Shown here: positions 52,941 through 62,004 of the stretch, in pieces
Numbering within the stretch: the first letter of the stretch is position 1
How the letters are laid out: every line of letters starts with the position of its first letter
From: Sphingobium boeckii
GTDB taxonomy: Bacteria > Pseudomonadota > Alphaproteobacteria > Sphingomonadales > Sphingomonadaceae
Direction of reading: 5' to 3'
Length of the DNA: 64,000 bases
Assembly: GCF_014199215.1 (NCBI RefSeq)
Contig: NZ_JACIJC010000004.1
Location: 186,001-250,000 of the forward strand
Position numbers and translations under genes: made by a program
Notes under the pieces: model-generated
Databases searched by the model: none
Seen by the model: only the letters and a program-made list of their open reading frames with translations
Told to the model about the DNA's origin: nothing

Positions 52941-54038
52941 CTAAGGCCGATGATTGGCGATCACCGCCCGGGTCACGGCCTGCATCAGGCTCTGCCGCTC
53001 CGGAATCGACTTGCGCGTGGCCCCGATCATCACCGCCACCGCATAGTCCGTGCCGTCGGGTGCCGTCAGGATGCCGACATCGTTGAAACCCGTCGCACGG
53101 CCCTGCAATTCCTGACCGGTGCCGGTCTTGTGGCCGAAGGTCCAGCCCGGGGACAGGCCGCCGCGCAGACGCTGCGGCCCTGTCTTGGAGGCGCGCATGA
53201 TGGCGACAAGCTGCAACGTGGAGGAACGCGACAGCAGATCGCCGCGCTGCAGCTTCACCAGCGCATTGACGATGCCCACGGGCGTTGCGCCGTCGATCGG
53301 ATCGGCGAGATAGGCCTCAAGCGCCTTTTGCCGCTTGTCCATCGGCAGGTTCGCGCGGGCCGTGTAAAAGGCATTGCCCTGCGAATATTCCTGTTTCCAT
53401 TCGATCCCGGCGATGCGGGACTGGAGCAGGCGTTCGCCGGGGCCGAAGCGGATTTCCTCGATCCGCTTTTCCGCGAAGAACCGCCGCACCGCTTCAGGCC
53501 CGCCGATGGTGCGCAGCAGACTGTCATTGGCGGTGTTATCGCTGGCGGTCATCGACCGGCCAAACAGGCCGGCGACCGATGTGGCATAGCCATCTGCACC
53601 GACAAGGCTGCGGATCGGCTGGTGAAACACCGTGAGATCCTCTTTCTTCACCACCACCGGATCGCTCATCGCCACCTTCTTGCGATCGACCTGATCGAGC
53701 AAGGTGGCGGCCACCCACAGCTTCGACACGCTCTGCTGCGGATATTTGCGATAACCATCAAACTGGATCGTCCAGGGCTGATCCATGCGACGGATCGCGA
53801 TGCCCACCTGCCCATCAAAGCCAGCGCCGAGCGACTGGACCACGGCATTCAGCGCGCGCGGCGCTTCGGCGGGGCGCGGCTGCGCCACGGGGGCGAAGCG
53901 CACGGGCGGCGGGATATGCGCTGGTGCCTGGGTGCGGGCAGGCGGAATGACGCGCGACGAGCAACCAGCAAGGCCGGTGAGCGCCATCAAAGCCATGACG
54001 ACGCCGCGCCATGCGCCGAACCGCGTCCTCCCCACCAT
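52941..54038 (-). CDS. Class A beta-lactamase-like serine hydrolase, lipoprotein
   Basis: A penicillin-binding fold protein of about 365 residues. From ATG 54038 it has a lipoprotein signal (TGLAGC, Cys26) and a Pro/Ala-rich spacer to residue 60. The motifs are Ser103-Val-Ser-Lys106, SDN at 166-168 and KTG at 304-306, all in normal order. A candidate general base Glu lies in the 190-203 region (RIEEIRFGPGERLL) but I cannot align it surely. Longer starts at 54068 or 54071 are possible. There is no AmpR-type regulator next to it, so it is probably a chromosomal intrinsic enzyme or related hydrolase. Confidence 0.85.
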   Translation of the reverse strand: MVGRTRFGAWRGVVMALMALTGLAGCSSRVIPPARTQAPAHIPPPVRFAPVAQPRPAEAPRALNAVVQSLGAGFDGQVGIAIRRMDQPWTIQFDGYRKYPQQSVSKLWVAATLLDQVDRKKVAMSDPVVVKKEDLTVFHQPIRSLVGADGYATSVAGLFGRSMTASDNTANDSLLRTIGGPEAVRRFFAEKRIEEIRFGPGERLLQSRIAGIEWKQEYSQGNAFYTARANLPMDKRQKALEAYLADPIDGATPVGIVNALVKLQRGDLLSRSSTLQLVAIMRASKTGPQRLRGGLSPGWTFGHKTGTGQELQGRATGFNDVGILTAPDGTDYAVAVMIGATRKSIPERQSLMQAVTRAVIANHRP

Positions 54039-54220
54039 AGGCAAACCTGCTACACCGTAGTTCAACATCAACCCTTTGCCCGTTTTCCGAATATCGGAAA
54101 CGTCTAAGCTAACCCCTTAAGCTGAATAGCAACTGTCTGGCCCGGCACAACCGGTTGCAGCGCGGCACCAGCGCGACGAACCGAGTCGAACGCATTTTAT
54201 GGCCGCCGGCTTTCGACCGT

Positions 54221-56380
54221 TCAAAAACCGATCCGGCCCGAAATGCCATAGGTGCGCGGCTCGCCGCGTTCGACCGCGCGGGTCTGGAAGAAATCGATGA
54301 TGCGGTTATCGATCCAGCTTTCGTTGAACAGATTGCGCGCCCATAGCGCCAGCGACCAGCGTTCTCCACCACCAAACAGTTCGATCCGCCCGTCCACCAG
54401 ATGACGCGCGTCGAGCTTTTCATCGGGCCGGTTTTCCGGGCCGGAAAAAGCGCCGGAGCGGTAGCTCCAATTGGCCGAGACCGTCAGCGCCCCGCCGATC
54501 GCATCCACCGGCATTTCATAAGCGGCATTGGCGGAGGTGGTGAGCCGCGGCGCATAGGGTGCGCGCTTGCCAGCGAAATCCACGCCGGGCGCGCCTTCGG
54601 GAAAACTGTCGAAACCAGCCTGGGCATAACCGATGTCCGCGCCGATCGTGAGGCCTGAGGCGGGGGCGACCGCGAGGCTCGCCTCGCCCCCCCAGGTGCT
54701 GAGCTGCGCCGCATTGCGCAGGCTGATCGCGGTCTGCCCCTGCCCCAGATCGACGAACTGATTGATTTGATAGTGTTCGTAAACGGCATAGAAGCCGGCA
54801 AGACTATAGCGGATGCGCCGATCCTGCGTTTCCCCTTTCAGCCCGATTTCGAACGCATCGACGCTCTCGGTCTTGAAATCGATGCCGCGCGCAAATTGCA
54901 TGGCGTTGACGAAATCCACGTTCCAACCGCCGCTTTTGAAGCCGCGCGTATATTTGGCGTAGACATTGGCCTGATCGGACAGCGCGTAGGTGAGCCCGAT
55001 CGAGGGATCGAGACTGCTTTCGCCGCGGCTGTCGTTGAAATCGGAAAAATTGGCGAGACCGAAGATCGCCGGGCCGAACGTGTCATAATCGCGCAGCCTC
55101 AGCCACTCATGCGTATAGCGCAGCCCCGCATTCAGCGTGAGTGCGTGCGTGATCGCCCAATCGGCATGACCGAACAGCGCGGCCGAGCGACGCTTGATCC
55201 GCGCACTCACTTGCGCGGCAGGACCGACCGGCAGGCCCAGGCCGACGAGCGCCACCTGCGTGCCGCCCGATGCCGTGCGCAACGTCTTTGAATTTTCATC
55301 GAAATAATAGACCCCGGCCACCGCTTTGACCGGGCTGTCATCATCCAGCGCAATGCGAATTTCCTGGCTGAACTGATCGAATACGTCATGAAAACGCGAT
55401 GCGAACAAATCGAGCGGGATGAAATCAAGATCGCTCGTGCGACGCCAATCGATATGCCTGACGCCGCTGATCGCTGTTAGCGTCAACGCGTCGGAAAGGT
55501 CTGTGACCAGGGTTGCCGACCCGCCCACCACCTCGACATCTTGATCCGGCACGCGATTGAACGGGGTATCGAACGCGCCGGGCAACGGTGTCGGCCCGGT
55601 GCCGAACGTGTCCGTAATCGGCTCGCCGACCATTTTGCGGGTGTCGTCCCGGCTGTAATCTGCGGTGAGCGTGAGCACGGTGCGTCCGCCCAGCGCGGCG
55701 CGCAATTGCGCGCGCGCCGTATCGCGATCGATATTGTCGAGATCGTCGCCCGTGGGGACGTTCAGCGTGAAACCATTGCGCTCCCGATGCGATCCCGAGA
55801 TGCGCAGCGCGACGCCCGCGGCCAGAGGGAGATTGATCCCGCCCTTGATCTCGTAAAGCTGCTTGCTGCCATAGCCCGCCTCGATCCAGCCCCCCAGATC
55901 CGGCCCCGGCTGCTTCGTGACGATGCTGACCGCCCCCGAAACGGTGTTGCGCCCGAAAAGCTGTCCCTGCGGCCCACGCAGCACCTCGACCCGCTCCACA
56001 TCGAGCGTATCCTGATTCACCGCGGCGAACTGGCCCGCATAGACGCCGTCGACATAGACCCCTGCGCGCGTGGTGAATCCGATATTGCGCCCGCCGCCGC
56101 CGACGCCGCGGATGAGCACGGTATCGATCGCGCCGCCGCGCAGGAGCGCGAAATTGGGAATGAGCCGGCTGATATCGCGGAGATCGGCGGCGCGCGTGCG
56201 GGCCAATTCCTCAGCGCCCACTACGCTCATGGAAATGGGAACGTCCTTCAGCGCCTGTTCGCGCTTCTGCGCCGTCACCACGATCTCGCCCAGCGCCGCG
56301 CCGGGCGCAGGCTCCTGGGCAAGAAGATCTACGGGCATCAACGATGCGGTGGCGATCAGCATGGCCCTTATGCCGAACAT
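54221..56380 (-). CDS. TonB-dependent receptor
   Basis: A 719-residue outer-membrane gated barrel. It has a signal peptide (cleavage near LLA-QEP), a TonB box-like GEIVVTAQKREQALKDVPIS, a plug domain (LIRGVGGGGRNIGFTT, VLRGPQGQLFGRNTVSGAV) and a beta-barrel ending in Phe (GISGRIGF). GAGGG precedes ATG 56380. It is 100 bases downstream of glucokinase on the same strand, so a sugar-linked substrate is possible, but plug and barrel similarity is to the general sphingomonad receptor group. The substrate is not known. Confidence 0.93.
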   Translation of the reverse strand: MFGIRAMLIATASLMPVDLLAQEPAPGAALGEIVVTAQKREQALKDVPISMSVVGAEELARTRAADLRDISRLIPNFALLRGGAIDTVLIRGVGGGGRNIGFTTRAGVYVDGVYAGQFAAVNQDTLDVERVEVLRGPQGQLFGRNTVSGAVSIVTKQPGPDLGGWIEAGYGSKQLYEIKGGINLPLAAGVALRISGSHRERNGFTLNVPTGDDLDNIDRDTARAQLRAALGGRTVLTLTADYSRDDTRKMVGEPITDTFGTGPTPLPGAFDTPFNRVPDQDVEVVGGSATLVTDLSDALTLTAISGVRHIDWRRTSDLDFIPLDLFASRFHDVFDQFSQEIRIALDDDSPVKAVAGVYYFDENSKTLRTASGGTQVALVGLGLPVGPAAQVSARIKRRSAALFGHADWAITHALTLNAGLRYTHEWLRLRDYDTFGPAIFGLANFSDFNDSRGESSLDPSIGLTYALSDQANVYAKYTRGFKSGGWNVDFVNAMQFARGIDFKTESVDAFEIGLKGETQDRRIRYSLAGFYAVYEHYQINQFVDLGQGQTAISLRNAAQLSTWGGEASLAVAPASGLTIGADIGYAQAGFDSFPEGAPGVDFAGKRAPYAPRLTTSANAAYEMPVDAIGGALTVSANWSYRSGAFSGPENRPDEKLDARHLVDGRIELFGGGERWSLALWARNLFNESWIDNRIIDFFQTRAVERGEPRTYGISGRIGF

Positions 56381-56480
56381 GATGTCATTCCCTCGCGAAC
56401 GGCTATGCTGCCCGATATACCCATTTGGCTGGCGGCCTATACCTTCGAAAGCCTTACCATTCTAATCAATTTGCGCGGCG

Positions 56481-57512
56481 TTACCGATGCGCTTCGGCAT
56501 AAGCCGCAGCAGCCCCGTAAAGCCCCGGTTGAGCATAGGTGATCAGCTTCACCGGGATGGCCGCCATCATCGCTTCGAAACGGCCCTTGGCGGTAAATCG
56601 CTCGGCAAAGCCCGATTGCGCCAGATGATCGGCGATGCGCAGGCCAAGCCCACCTGCAATCACCACGCCCTGCGCGCCCTGCGCCAGCGCGATATCGCCT
56701 GACACCGCGCCGAGCGAGAGGCAAAACCGATCCAGCGCGGCGGCGGCGAGACTGTCTCCGCCTTCCATCGCCATCGTCCACAGGCTCTTGTCATCGCGCG
56801 TTTCTACCGAGCGGCCTTCGATCGCGGCCAGCGCCTCATAGAAATTGACGAGGCCGGGGCCGGATACGAGGCGCTCCGCGGAAACACGACGATAGCGCGT
56901 GCGCATCCGCGCCAATATGGCGTCCTCCAGCGGATCGAGCGGCGCGAAATCGATATGCCCGCCCTCCGTCTCGCTCACGAAATAGCGCCCGTCGCGGCGC
57001 AGCACATGTGCGACACCGAGGCCGGTGCCGGGGCCGACGATGGAAATCGTGCCATTGGCGGGAAAGGCCGTATCGGGGCCGCACAGATGGCGGAAATGCT
57101 CCGGCCCCAATTGCGCCGCGGCATGGGCCACCGCGCCGAAATCATTGACCAGCACATGACTGTCCACCCCCAGCTTTTCGGGGATCAGCGCCGGCCGGAT
57201 GATCCAGGGATTGTTGGTGAGCTTGATCACGTCTCCGGTGATCGGGCTGGCGATCGCTATGCCCGCGGCGCGCGGCAGGGGCCGGCCGATCTCGGACGCG
57301 AAATGCTCCCATGCCGTCTGGAAGCTGGCGTGTTCGGCGGACTTGAGCGTGACTGGCTCGCCGATCTCAGCGACCCGGCCCCGCGCCACCCGGGCAATGG
57401 CGAAACGGGCATGGGTGCCTCCGATATCGACGGCGACGATCTCGGTCATCGCACCGGCACCGGCGTTGGCGGCCGGAACGGACTCCGGGCTGGCGATCGG
57501 CTGCATGGCCAT
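56481..57512 (-). CDS. glk: Glucokinase
   Basis: ROK-unrelated, proteobacterial Glk of 343 residues that phosphorylates glucose with ATP. Motifs are VAVDIGGTHARFAIARV, GPGTGLGVAHVLRRDG and the sugar-binding SETEGGHIDFAP. AAGGAA precedes ATG 57512; an internal ATG at 57449 aligns with the usual family start but lacks a ribosome site, so a short N-terminal extension is likely. It is upstream of the TonB receptor gene. Confidence 0.93.
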   Translation of the reverse strand: MAMQPIASPESVPAANAGAGAMTEIVAVDIGGTHARFAIARVARGRVAEIGEPVTLKSAEHASFQTAWEHFASEIGRPLPRAAGIAIASPITGDVIKLTNNPWIIRPALIPEKLGVDSHVLVNDFGAVAHAAAQLGPEHFRHLCGPDTAFPANGTISIVGPGTGLGVAHVLRRDGRYFVSETEGGHIDFAPLDPLEDAILARMRTRYRRVSAERLVSGPGLVNFYEALAAIEGRSVETRDDKSLWTMAMEGGDSLAAAALDRFCLSLGAVSGDIALAQGAQGVVIAGGLGLRIADHLAQSGFAERFTAKGRFEAMMAAIPVKLITYAQPGLYGAAAAYAEAHR

Positions 57513-57682
57513 GATGGTAATTTCCTTGCGTCCCGTCCTAAGCCGGTCTGTCTAGCGCGCTTCCCGCGCGGCGCAAGTCGCTGGACCGCTGGCCGCTTTG
57601 CGCGTGAGAAATGTAAATTCCGATGGACCTCGTTGCGCAACCGTAGTCACCTGCGCGCACATTCCCGAATCGGAGAAAAGCC

Positions 57683-58147
57683 ATGACCCTCATCATCTTC
57701 GCGCTCCTGATCGGCATCATCGCCGGGCTTCGCGCTATGACCGCGCCTGCCGCGGTTGCCTGGGCTGCGCATTGCGGCTGGATCGCGCTTGAAGGCACGC
57801 CGCTGGCCTGGCTCGGCTATGCCTGGACGCCCTGGATCTTCACCGTGCTGGCGCTGGGCGAACTGGTGACCGATCAACTGCCCTCCACCCCCAGCCGCAA
57901 GGTGCCGCCGCAATTCGGCGCGCGGATCGTGCTGGGCGGCCTGAGCGGTGGGGCGATCGGCGCTTCGGGCGGAATGCTGGTGGCGGGCGTGATCGCCGGG
58001 ATCGTGGGCGCTGTGATCGGCACGCTGGGCGGCGCGGCCGGCCGCGCGAAGCTGGCGCAGGGCTTCGGCCGCGATCTGCCTGCCGCGATCACCGAAGATG
58101 TCATCGCCATCGGCGGCGCATTGCTGATCGTATCGGCGCTGGCATGA
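57683..58147 (+). CDS. DUF4126 membrane protein
   Basis: 154 residues with four hydrophobic segments (5-30, 48-65, 85-118, 133-153). The N-terminal run LIGIIAGLRAMTAPAAVAWA and the Gly-rich GASGGMLVAGVIAGIVGAVIG fit DUF4126. Function is unknown. The stop overlaps the start of the flavin disulfide reductase as ATGA, so the two are co-translated and probably work together. Confidence 0.88.
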   Translation: MTLIIFALLIGIIAGLRAMTAPAAVAWAAHCGWIALEGTPLAWLGYAWTPWIFTVLALGELVTDQLPSTPSRKVPPQFGARIVLGGLSGGAIGASGGMLVAGVIAGIVGAVIGTLGGAAGRAKLAQGFGRDLPAAITEDVIAIGGALLIVSALA

Positions 58148-59526
58148 ACCGCCGCTTCGACGCGATCATCATCGGTGCCGGCCAGGCCGGGCCGCCGCTG
58201 GCCAGCCGCCTGACCGCGGCGGGGATGACGGTGGCGCTGATCGAGCGCAAGCTCTTCGGCGGCACCTGCGTCAACACCGGCTGTATGCCCACCAAGACGC
58301 TGGTCGCCAGCGCCTATGCCGCGCATCTGGCGCGCCGCGCCGCCGATTATGGCGTTGAGATCGCGGGCGGCATCGGCATCGACATGGCGAAGGTGAAGGC
58401 GCGCGCCGACACGGTTTCGTTCAACGCGCGCACGGGCGTGGAAACGATGCTGAAATCGATGGACCTTTGCACCGTGTTCGAAGGCCATGCGCGCTTCGAG
58501 GGGCCGGATAGCGTCAGCATCGGCGGCGAGACGATCCGCGCGGAACGCATCTTCATCAATGTGGGCGGGCGCGCCGCCGTGCCCGATATGCCGGGCGTGA
58601 ACGAGGTGCCGTTCCTGACCAACACGTCAATGCTGGCGCTGGAGACATTGCCCGAACATCTGGTGGTGATCGGCGGCAGCTATATCGGGCTGGAATTCGC
58701 CCAAATGTATCGCCGTTTCGGCAGCCGGGTGACCATCGTGGAGAAAGGCCCGCGGCTGATCGGGCGCGAGGATGAAGACGTGTCCGCCGCGGTGCGCGCG
58801 ATCCTGGAGGCGGAGGGGATCACGATCCGCACGGGCGCGGAGTGCATCAGTTTCGAACCGCATGATGCGGGCGTTTCGGTGGGCGTGGATTGCCACGACG
58901 GCAGCCCGCGCGAGATCGGATCACACGCGTTGCTCGCCGTGGGGCGGACGCCGAACACGCAGGATCTGGAGCTGGACAAGGCGGGCGTGGTCATGGATGC
59001 ACGCGACTTTATCCAGGTGGACGAGCAATTGCGCACCAATGTGCCCGGGATCTGGGCGATGGGCGATTGCAACGGCCGCGGTGCCTTCACCCACACGGCA
59101 TACAATGATTTCGAGATCGTGGCGGCCAATCTGCTGGACGGCGACGACCGCAAGTTGAGCGACCGGATCACCGCTTATGCGCTATATATCGATCCCCCGC
59201 TCGGCCGCGTGGGCATGAGCGAGGCGGAGGCGCGCAAATCGGGGCGGCCGCTGCTCATCTCCACCCGCCCGATGACACGCGTGGGCCGGGCTGTGGAAAA
59301 AGGTGAGACGCAGGGCTTCATGAAGGCGATCGCGGACGCGGAGACGAAACAACTGCTGGGCGCGGCGATCCTGGGCGTCAGCGGCGACGAGGCGGTGCAC
59401 GGCCTGATCGACCTGATCTACACCAAGCAACCCTATACCGTGATCCAGCGCAGCGTGCCGATCCATCCCACCGTATCGGAATTGCTGCCCACTTTGCTCG
59501 GCGATCTGAAGCCGGCAACGGTCTGA
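58144..59526 (+). CDS. FAD pyridine nucleotide-disulfide oxidoreductase (mercuric reductase-like)
   Basis: A 460-residue flavoenzyme. The FAD site is AIIIGAGQAGPPLASRL, the redox pair is Cys42/Cys47 (GGTCVNTGCMPTK), the NAD(P)H site is VVIGGSYIGLEFAQMY, the second FAD contact is GIWAMGDCNG, and the dimer-domain base is His in IHPTVSE. The C-terminal vicinal cysteines and N-terminal metal domain of true MerA are absent. It is closer to the SthA/MerA-like uncharacterised group. It is coupled by ATGA overlap to the DUF4126 gene. Confidence 0.9.
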   Translation: MNRRFDAIIIGAGQAGPPLASRLTAAGMTVALIERKLFGGTCVNTGCMPTKTLVASAYAAHLARRAADYGVEIAGGIGIDMAKVKARADTVSFNARTGVETMLKSMDLCTVFEGHARFEGPDSVSIGGETIRAERIFINVGGRAAVPDMPGVNEVPFLTNTSMLALETLPEHLVVIGGSYIGLEFAQMYRRFGSRVTIVEKGPRLIGREDEDVSAAVRAILEAEGITIRTGAECISFEPHDAGVSVGVDCHDGSPREIGSHALLAVGRTPNTQDLELDKAGVVMDARDFIQVDEQLRTNVPGIWAMGDCNGRGAFTHTAYNDFEIVAANLLDGDDRKLSDRITAYALYIDPPLGRVGMSEAEARKSGRPLLISTRPMTRVGRAVEKGETQGFMKAIADAETKQLLGAAILGVSGDEAVHGLIDLIYTKQPYTVIQRSVPIHPTVSELLPTLLGDLKPATV

Positions 59527-59529
59527 GCG

Positions 59530-59560
59530 GATCCGGACCCGTCATCGACGGGTCCGGATC
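59530..59560. terminator. Bidirectional terminator hairpin
   Basis: A 14-bp perfect stem (GATCCGGACCCGTC) with an ATC loop, between the convergent reductase and siderophore-receptor genes. No T-run follows. Confidence 0.7.
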
Positions 59561-59574
59561 GGCATCAGGCCCGC

Positions 59575-61767
59575 TTACATGTCGATCGAAGCCGACAGCT
59601 TGAAGGTGCGTGGCCCGCCCTGCAGCAGTGCGTTCGAGAAGGAATCATAAGCCGACGCCCAATAGCGCTTGTTGGCGACGTTATCGACGTTGAAGCGCAG
59701 CGTGAGCGGGTGATCCCCGACCAATGCGACATAACGCGCGCCGAGATCGAAGCGGGTCCAGCCCTTCAATTCCAGCGTGTTTGCGGCATCCACCATCTGC
59801 TTTCCGGTGTTGACCACCCGCCCCGTCAGCGTCGCCGCCGGCAGGAAGGGCAGATCCCATTCCACATTGGCATTCACCGTATAATCAGGCACGCCTTTTG
59901 CCTTGAGGCCGTTCAGGCTGGCGTCGATCATATCGCGCTGCTTGGCCTGGGTGAAGGACGCGCCTGCGATCAGACGCAGGCCATCGACCGGCTCGCCATC
60001 CAGGCTGAACTCGACGCCGCGGTTCCGCTGCTTGCCGAAGATGCCGAAAACCACATTCCCCGGAATGGCCGTATCCGGCACGGACCCGGTGCTTGGCTGC
60101 TGGGTCTGATAGACGGCCACGGCGGCGTTGAACCGACCAAAACCGAGCTTGCCGCCAAGCTCATATTGCGTTGTTTTGTAGGGCGCGAAGACATCGCCGC
60201 CGTTACTGACGGGGGCCGTGCCGACAGCCAGGGGCGCGGTCGGCCCCTGCGCCAGACCCTGGATACGATTGGCATAGAGGGACAGGCCTTCGACCGGCTT
60301 GATCACCAGACCAACGACCGGGGTCACGGCATTCTCATCATATTCCGTCACCAGCGATCCATCGCCATAGGAATAGGATTTGAGGTTCATCGTCTGCAGG
60401 CGGAGACCCGCGGTGAGCAGGATGCGATCATCCCAGAAGCCCAAAGTGTCGGACGCGAAAACGCTGCCCAGACGCGTGCGGCTGACGGCAAAGGGATCGT
60501 CCAGATCGCCGCCGACGAATACGGAACCGGGCAGCGGCACGGTCGGCGTATTATAGAGATTGGTGGCATAGGGGGTGAAGCCGGGGCCGGGATACAGGAA
60601 GTCATAGCCATTGCGGTTGACCTGCCAGATCTGCGACCCGCCGATATTGATTTCATGGCTGATGCCGCCGCCCGCCAGCTTGACGCGCAGACCAGCCGTG
60701 GCCGCTTCATTGTTATCGGTGCGTGGCACATAGAGACCGCTGCCGGTCGCCGCGCCGGTGGTCACGTCGGTGAGCGTGATCCCATCGTAAATGCCCTGTT
60801 CCGAACCGTCGCGGGCACCGAATGAGGCGTAGAGCATGGCGTTGTCGGCCAGATCATATTCGGCGCGCGAGATGCCGAACACATCGCGCAAGGTGGAGTA
60901 AGACCAGGGCTGATTGTAATTCGCGTCCGCGCTCGGCACATCGGGAATGGCAGTCACGCCAAAGCCCAGCGTCACCTTCGAGCGCAGGTTGCGCACCTTG
61001 AAGCGCTGATAGGCGACGTCGAGCGACAGGCGCAGTTTCTCGCCGCGATAATCGAAGCCAGCGCCGATCACGGCGGAGCTATGATATTCATCGTCCACGC
61101 TGATGTCGCCCGCCCGGTAAGCGGCATTGATCCGCACGCCGAACGCCTCCGCCTCTCCAAAGCGGCGGCCCATATCGACGCTGCCGCCGAAATGGCCGGT
61201 GCCGCTGTAATTGGCCGTGAGGCGCGTGAGCGGTTTGTCTTCGGCGTGCTTGAGCGTGAGATTGACGCTACCGCCCAAGCCGGTCCCGCTGGGGGCCGCA
61301 CCATTCAGGAACGCGCTGGCACCATTCAGCACCTGCACCTGATCATAGAGTTCGGGCGCGACCAACTGGCGCGGGGTGATGCCATATAGCCCTTCGAGCC
61401 CGACATCCTCGCCAAACAGGGGGAAGCCGCGGATGATGAACACTTCGGCGGCATTGCCAAAGCCCAGGCTGGTGCGGATCGACGGATCATTCTCCAGCAC
61501 TTGGCCCAGCGTCTGCGGCTGTTGATTGAGGATCAACGCGCTATTGTAGCTCTTCACATTGAACGGCACATCGGACGCCGGCTTGTCTCCCAGCACGCCG
61601 ACGCCGCCGCTGCGCGACACCTGGGTCTGGTTTCCCTGCTGCGCGGTCACGATGATCTCATTGGCGCTCTCGGCAGGCGCAGCACCTTCCTGCGCGTGGA
61701 GCGGTACAATCGCGATCAATGCGGATCCGGCCAGCGCGGCCATGCGGATCAAGTGGCGGTGTGTCAT
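59575..61767 (-). CDS. TonB-dependent siderophore receptor
   Basis: An outer-membrane receptor of 730 residues from ATG 61767 (AAGGGA 8 bases upstream). A signal peptide ends near LHA-QEG, a TonB box-like EIIVTAQQG follows, and the plug domain carries VFIIRGFPLFGEDVGLEG and VLNGASAFLNGAAPSGTGLGG, the style of FhuA/FepA-like siderophore receptors. The barrel ends LSASIDM. It is the third gene of the PepSY-small protein-receptor operon with a Fur-like box upstream, so ferric siderophore uptake is the best guess. Confidence 0.93.
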   Translation of the reverse strand: MTHRHLIRMAALAGSALIAIVPLHAQEGAAPAESANEIIVTAQQGNQTQVSRSGGVGVLGDKPASDVPFNVKSYNSALILNQQPQTLGQVLENDPSIRTSLGFGNAAEVFIIRGFPLFGEDVGLEGLYGITPRQLVAPELYDQVQVLNGASAFLNGAAPSGTGLGGSVNLTLKHAEDKPLTRLTANYSGTGHFGGSVDMGRRFGEAEAFGVRINAAYRAGDISVDDEYHSSAVIGAGFDYRGEKLRLSLDVAYQRFKVRNLRSKVTLGFGVTAIPDVPSADANYNQPWSYSTLRDVFGISRAEYDLADNAMLYASFGARDGSEQGIYDGITLTDVTTGAATGSGLYVPRTDNNEAATAGLRVKLAGGGISHEINIGGSQIWQVNRNGYDFLYPGPGFTPYATNLYNTPTVPLPGSVFVGGDLDDPFAVSRTRLGSVFASDTLGFWDDRILLTAGLRLQTMNLKSYSYGDGSLVTEYDENAVTPVVGLVIKPVEGLSLYANRIQGLAQGPTAPLAVGTAPVSNGGDVFAPYKTTQYELGGKLGFGRFNAAVAVYQTQQPSTGSVPDTAIPGNVVFGIFGKQRNRGVEFSLDGEPVDGLRLIAGASFTQAKQRDMIDASLNGLKAKGVPDYTVNANVEWDLPFLPAATLTGRVVNTGKQMVDAANTLELKGWTRFDLGARYVALVGDHPLTLRFNVDNVANKRYWASAYDSFSNALLQGGPRTFKLSASIDM

Positions 61768-61815
61768 TTTATCATTCCCTTTATTCAAAATTCATACGGC
61801 AGAGCCGCAATCTGG

Positions 61816-62004
61816 TCAGTATTTCCGATATTTCAGCGCCCAGCCGATCACGATCACGGGGACGGCGAGCGTCACCCAGGAGATCGCATCGCGGATGCCG
61901 TCGCCGGTGAGCGCGCTCACCAGGCCCATGATGCTGAGTAAGGCGATCGCCAGCGGCATCGCGAAGATGGCGCGGAGCGGTTTGCGGACGGGTCGACGGC
62001 TCAT
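61816..62004 (-). CDS. Small two-helix membrane protein in the iron operon
   Basis: 62 residues from ATG 62004, which overlaps the PepSY stop (ATGA). The N-terminus is basic (MSRRPVRKPLRAIF), followed by two hydrophobic helices (about 14-34 and 41-57) and a KYRKY tail. Similar small proteins, often unnamed, lie between PepSY proteins and siderophore receptors. It could assist PepSY or receptor assembly; the role is unknown. Confidence 0.75.
   Translation of the reverse strand: MSRRPVRKPLRAIFAMPLAIALLSIMGLVSALTGDGIRDAISWVTLAVPVIVIGWALKYRKY

Noticed and set aside
58144-59526. True mercuric reductase (MerA)
   Set aside because: No N-terminal metal-binding domain, no C-terminal cysteine pair and no other mer genes.
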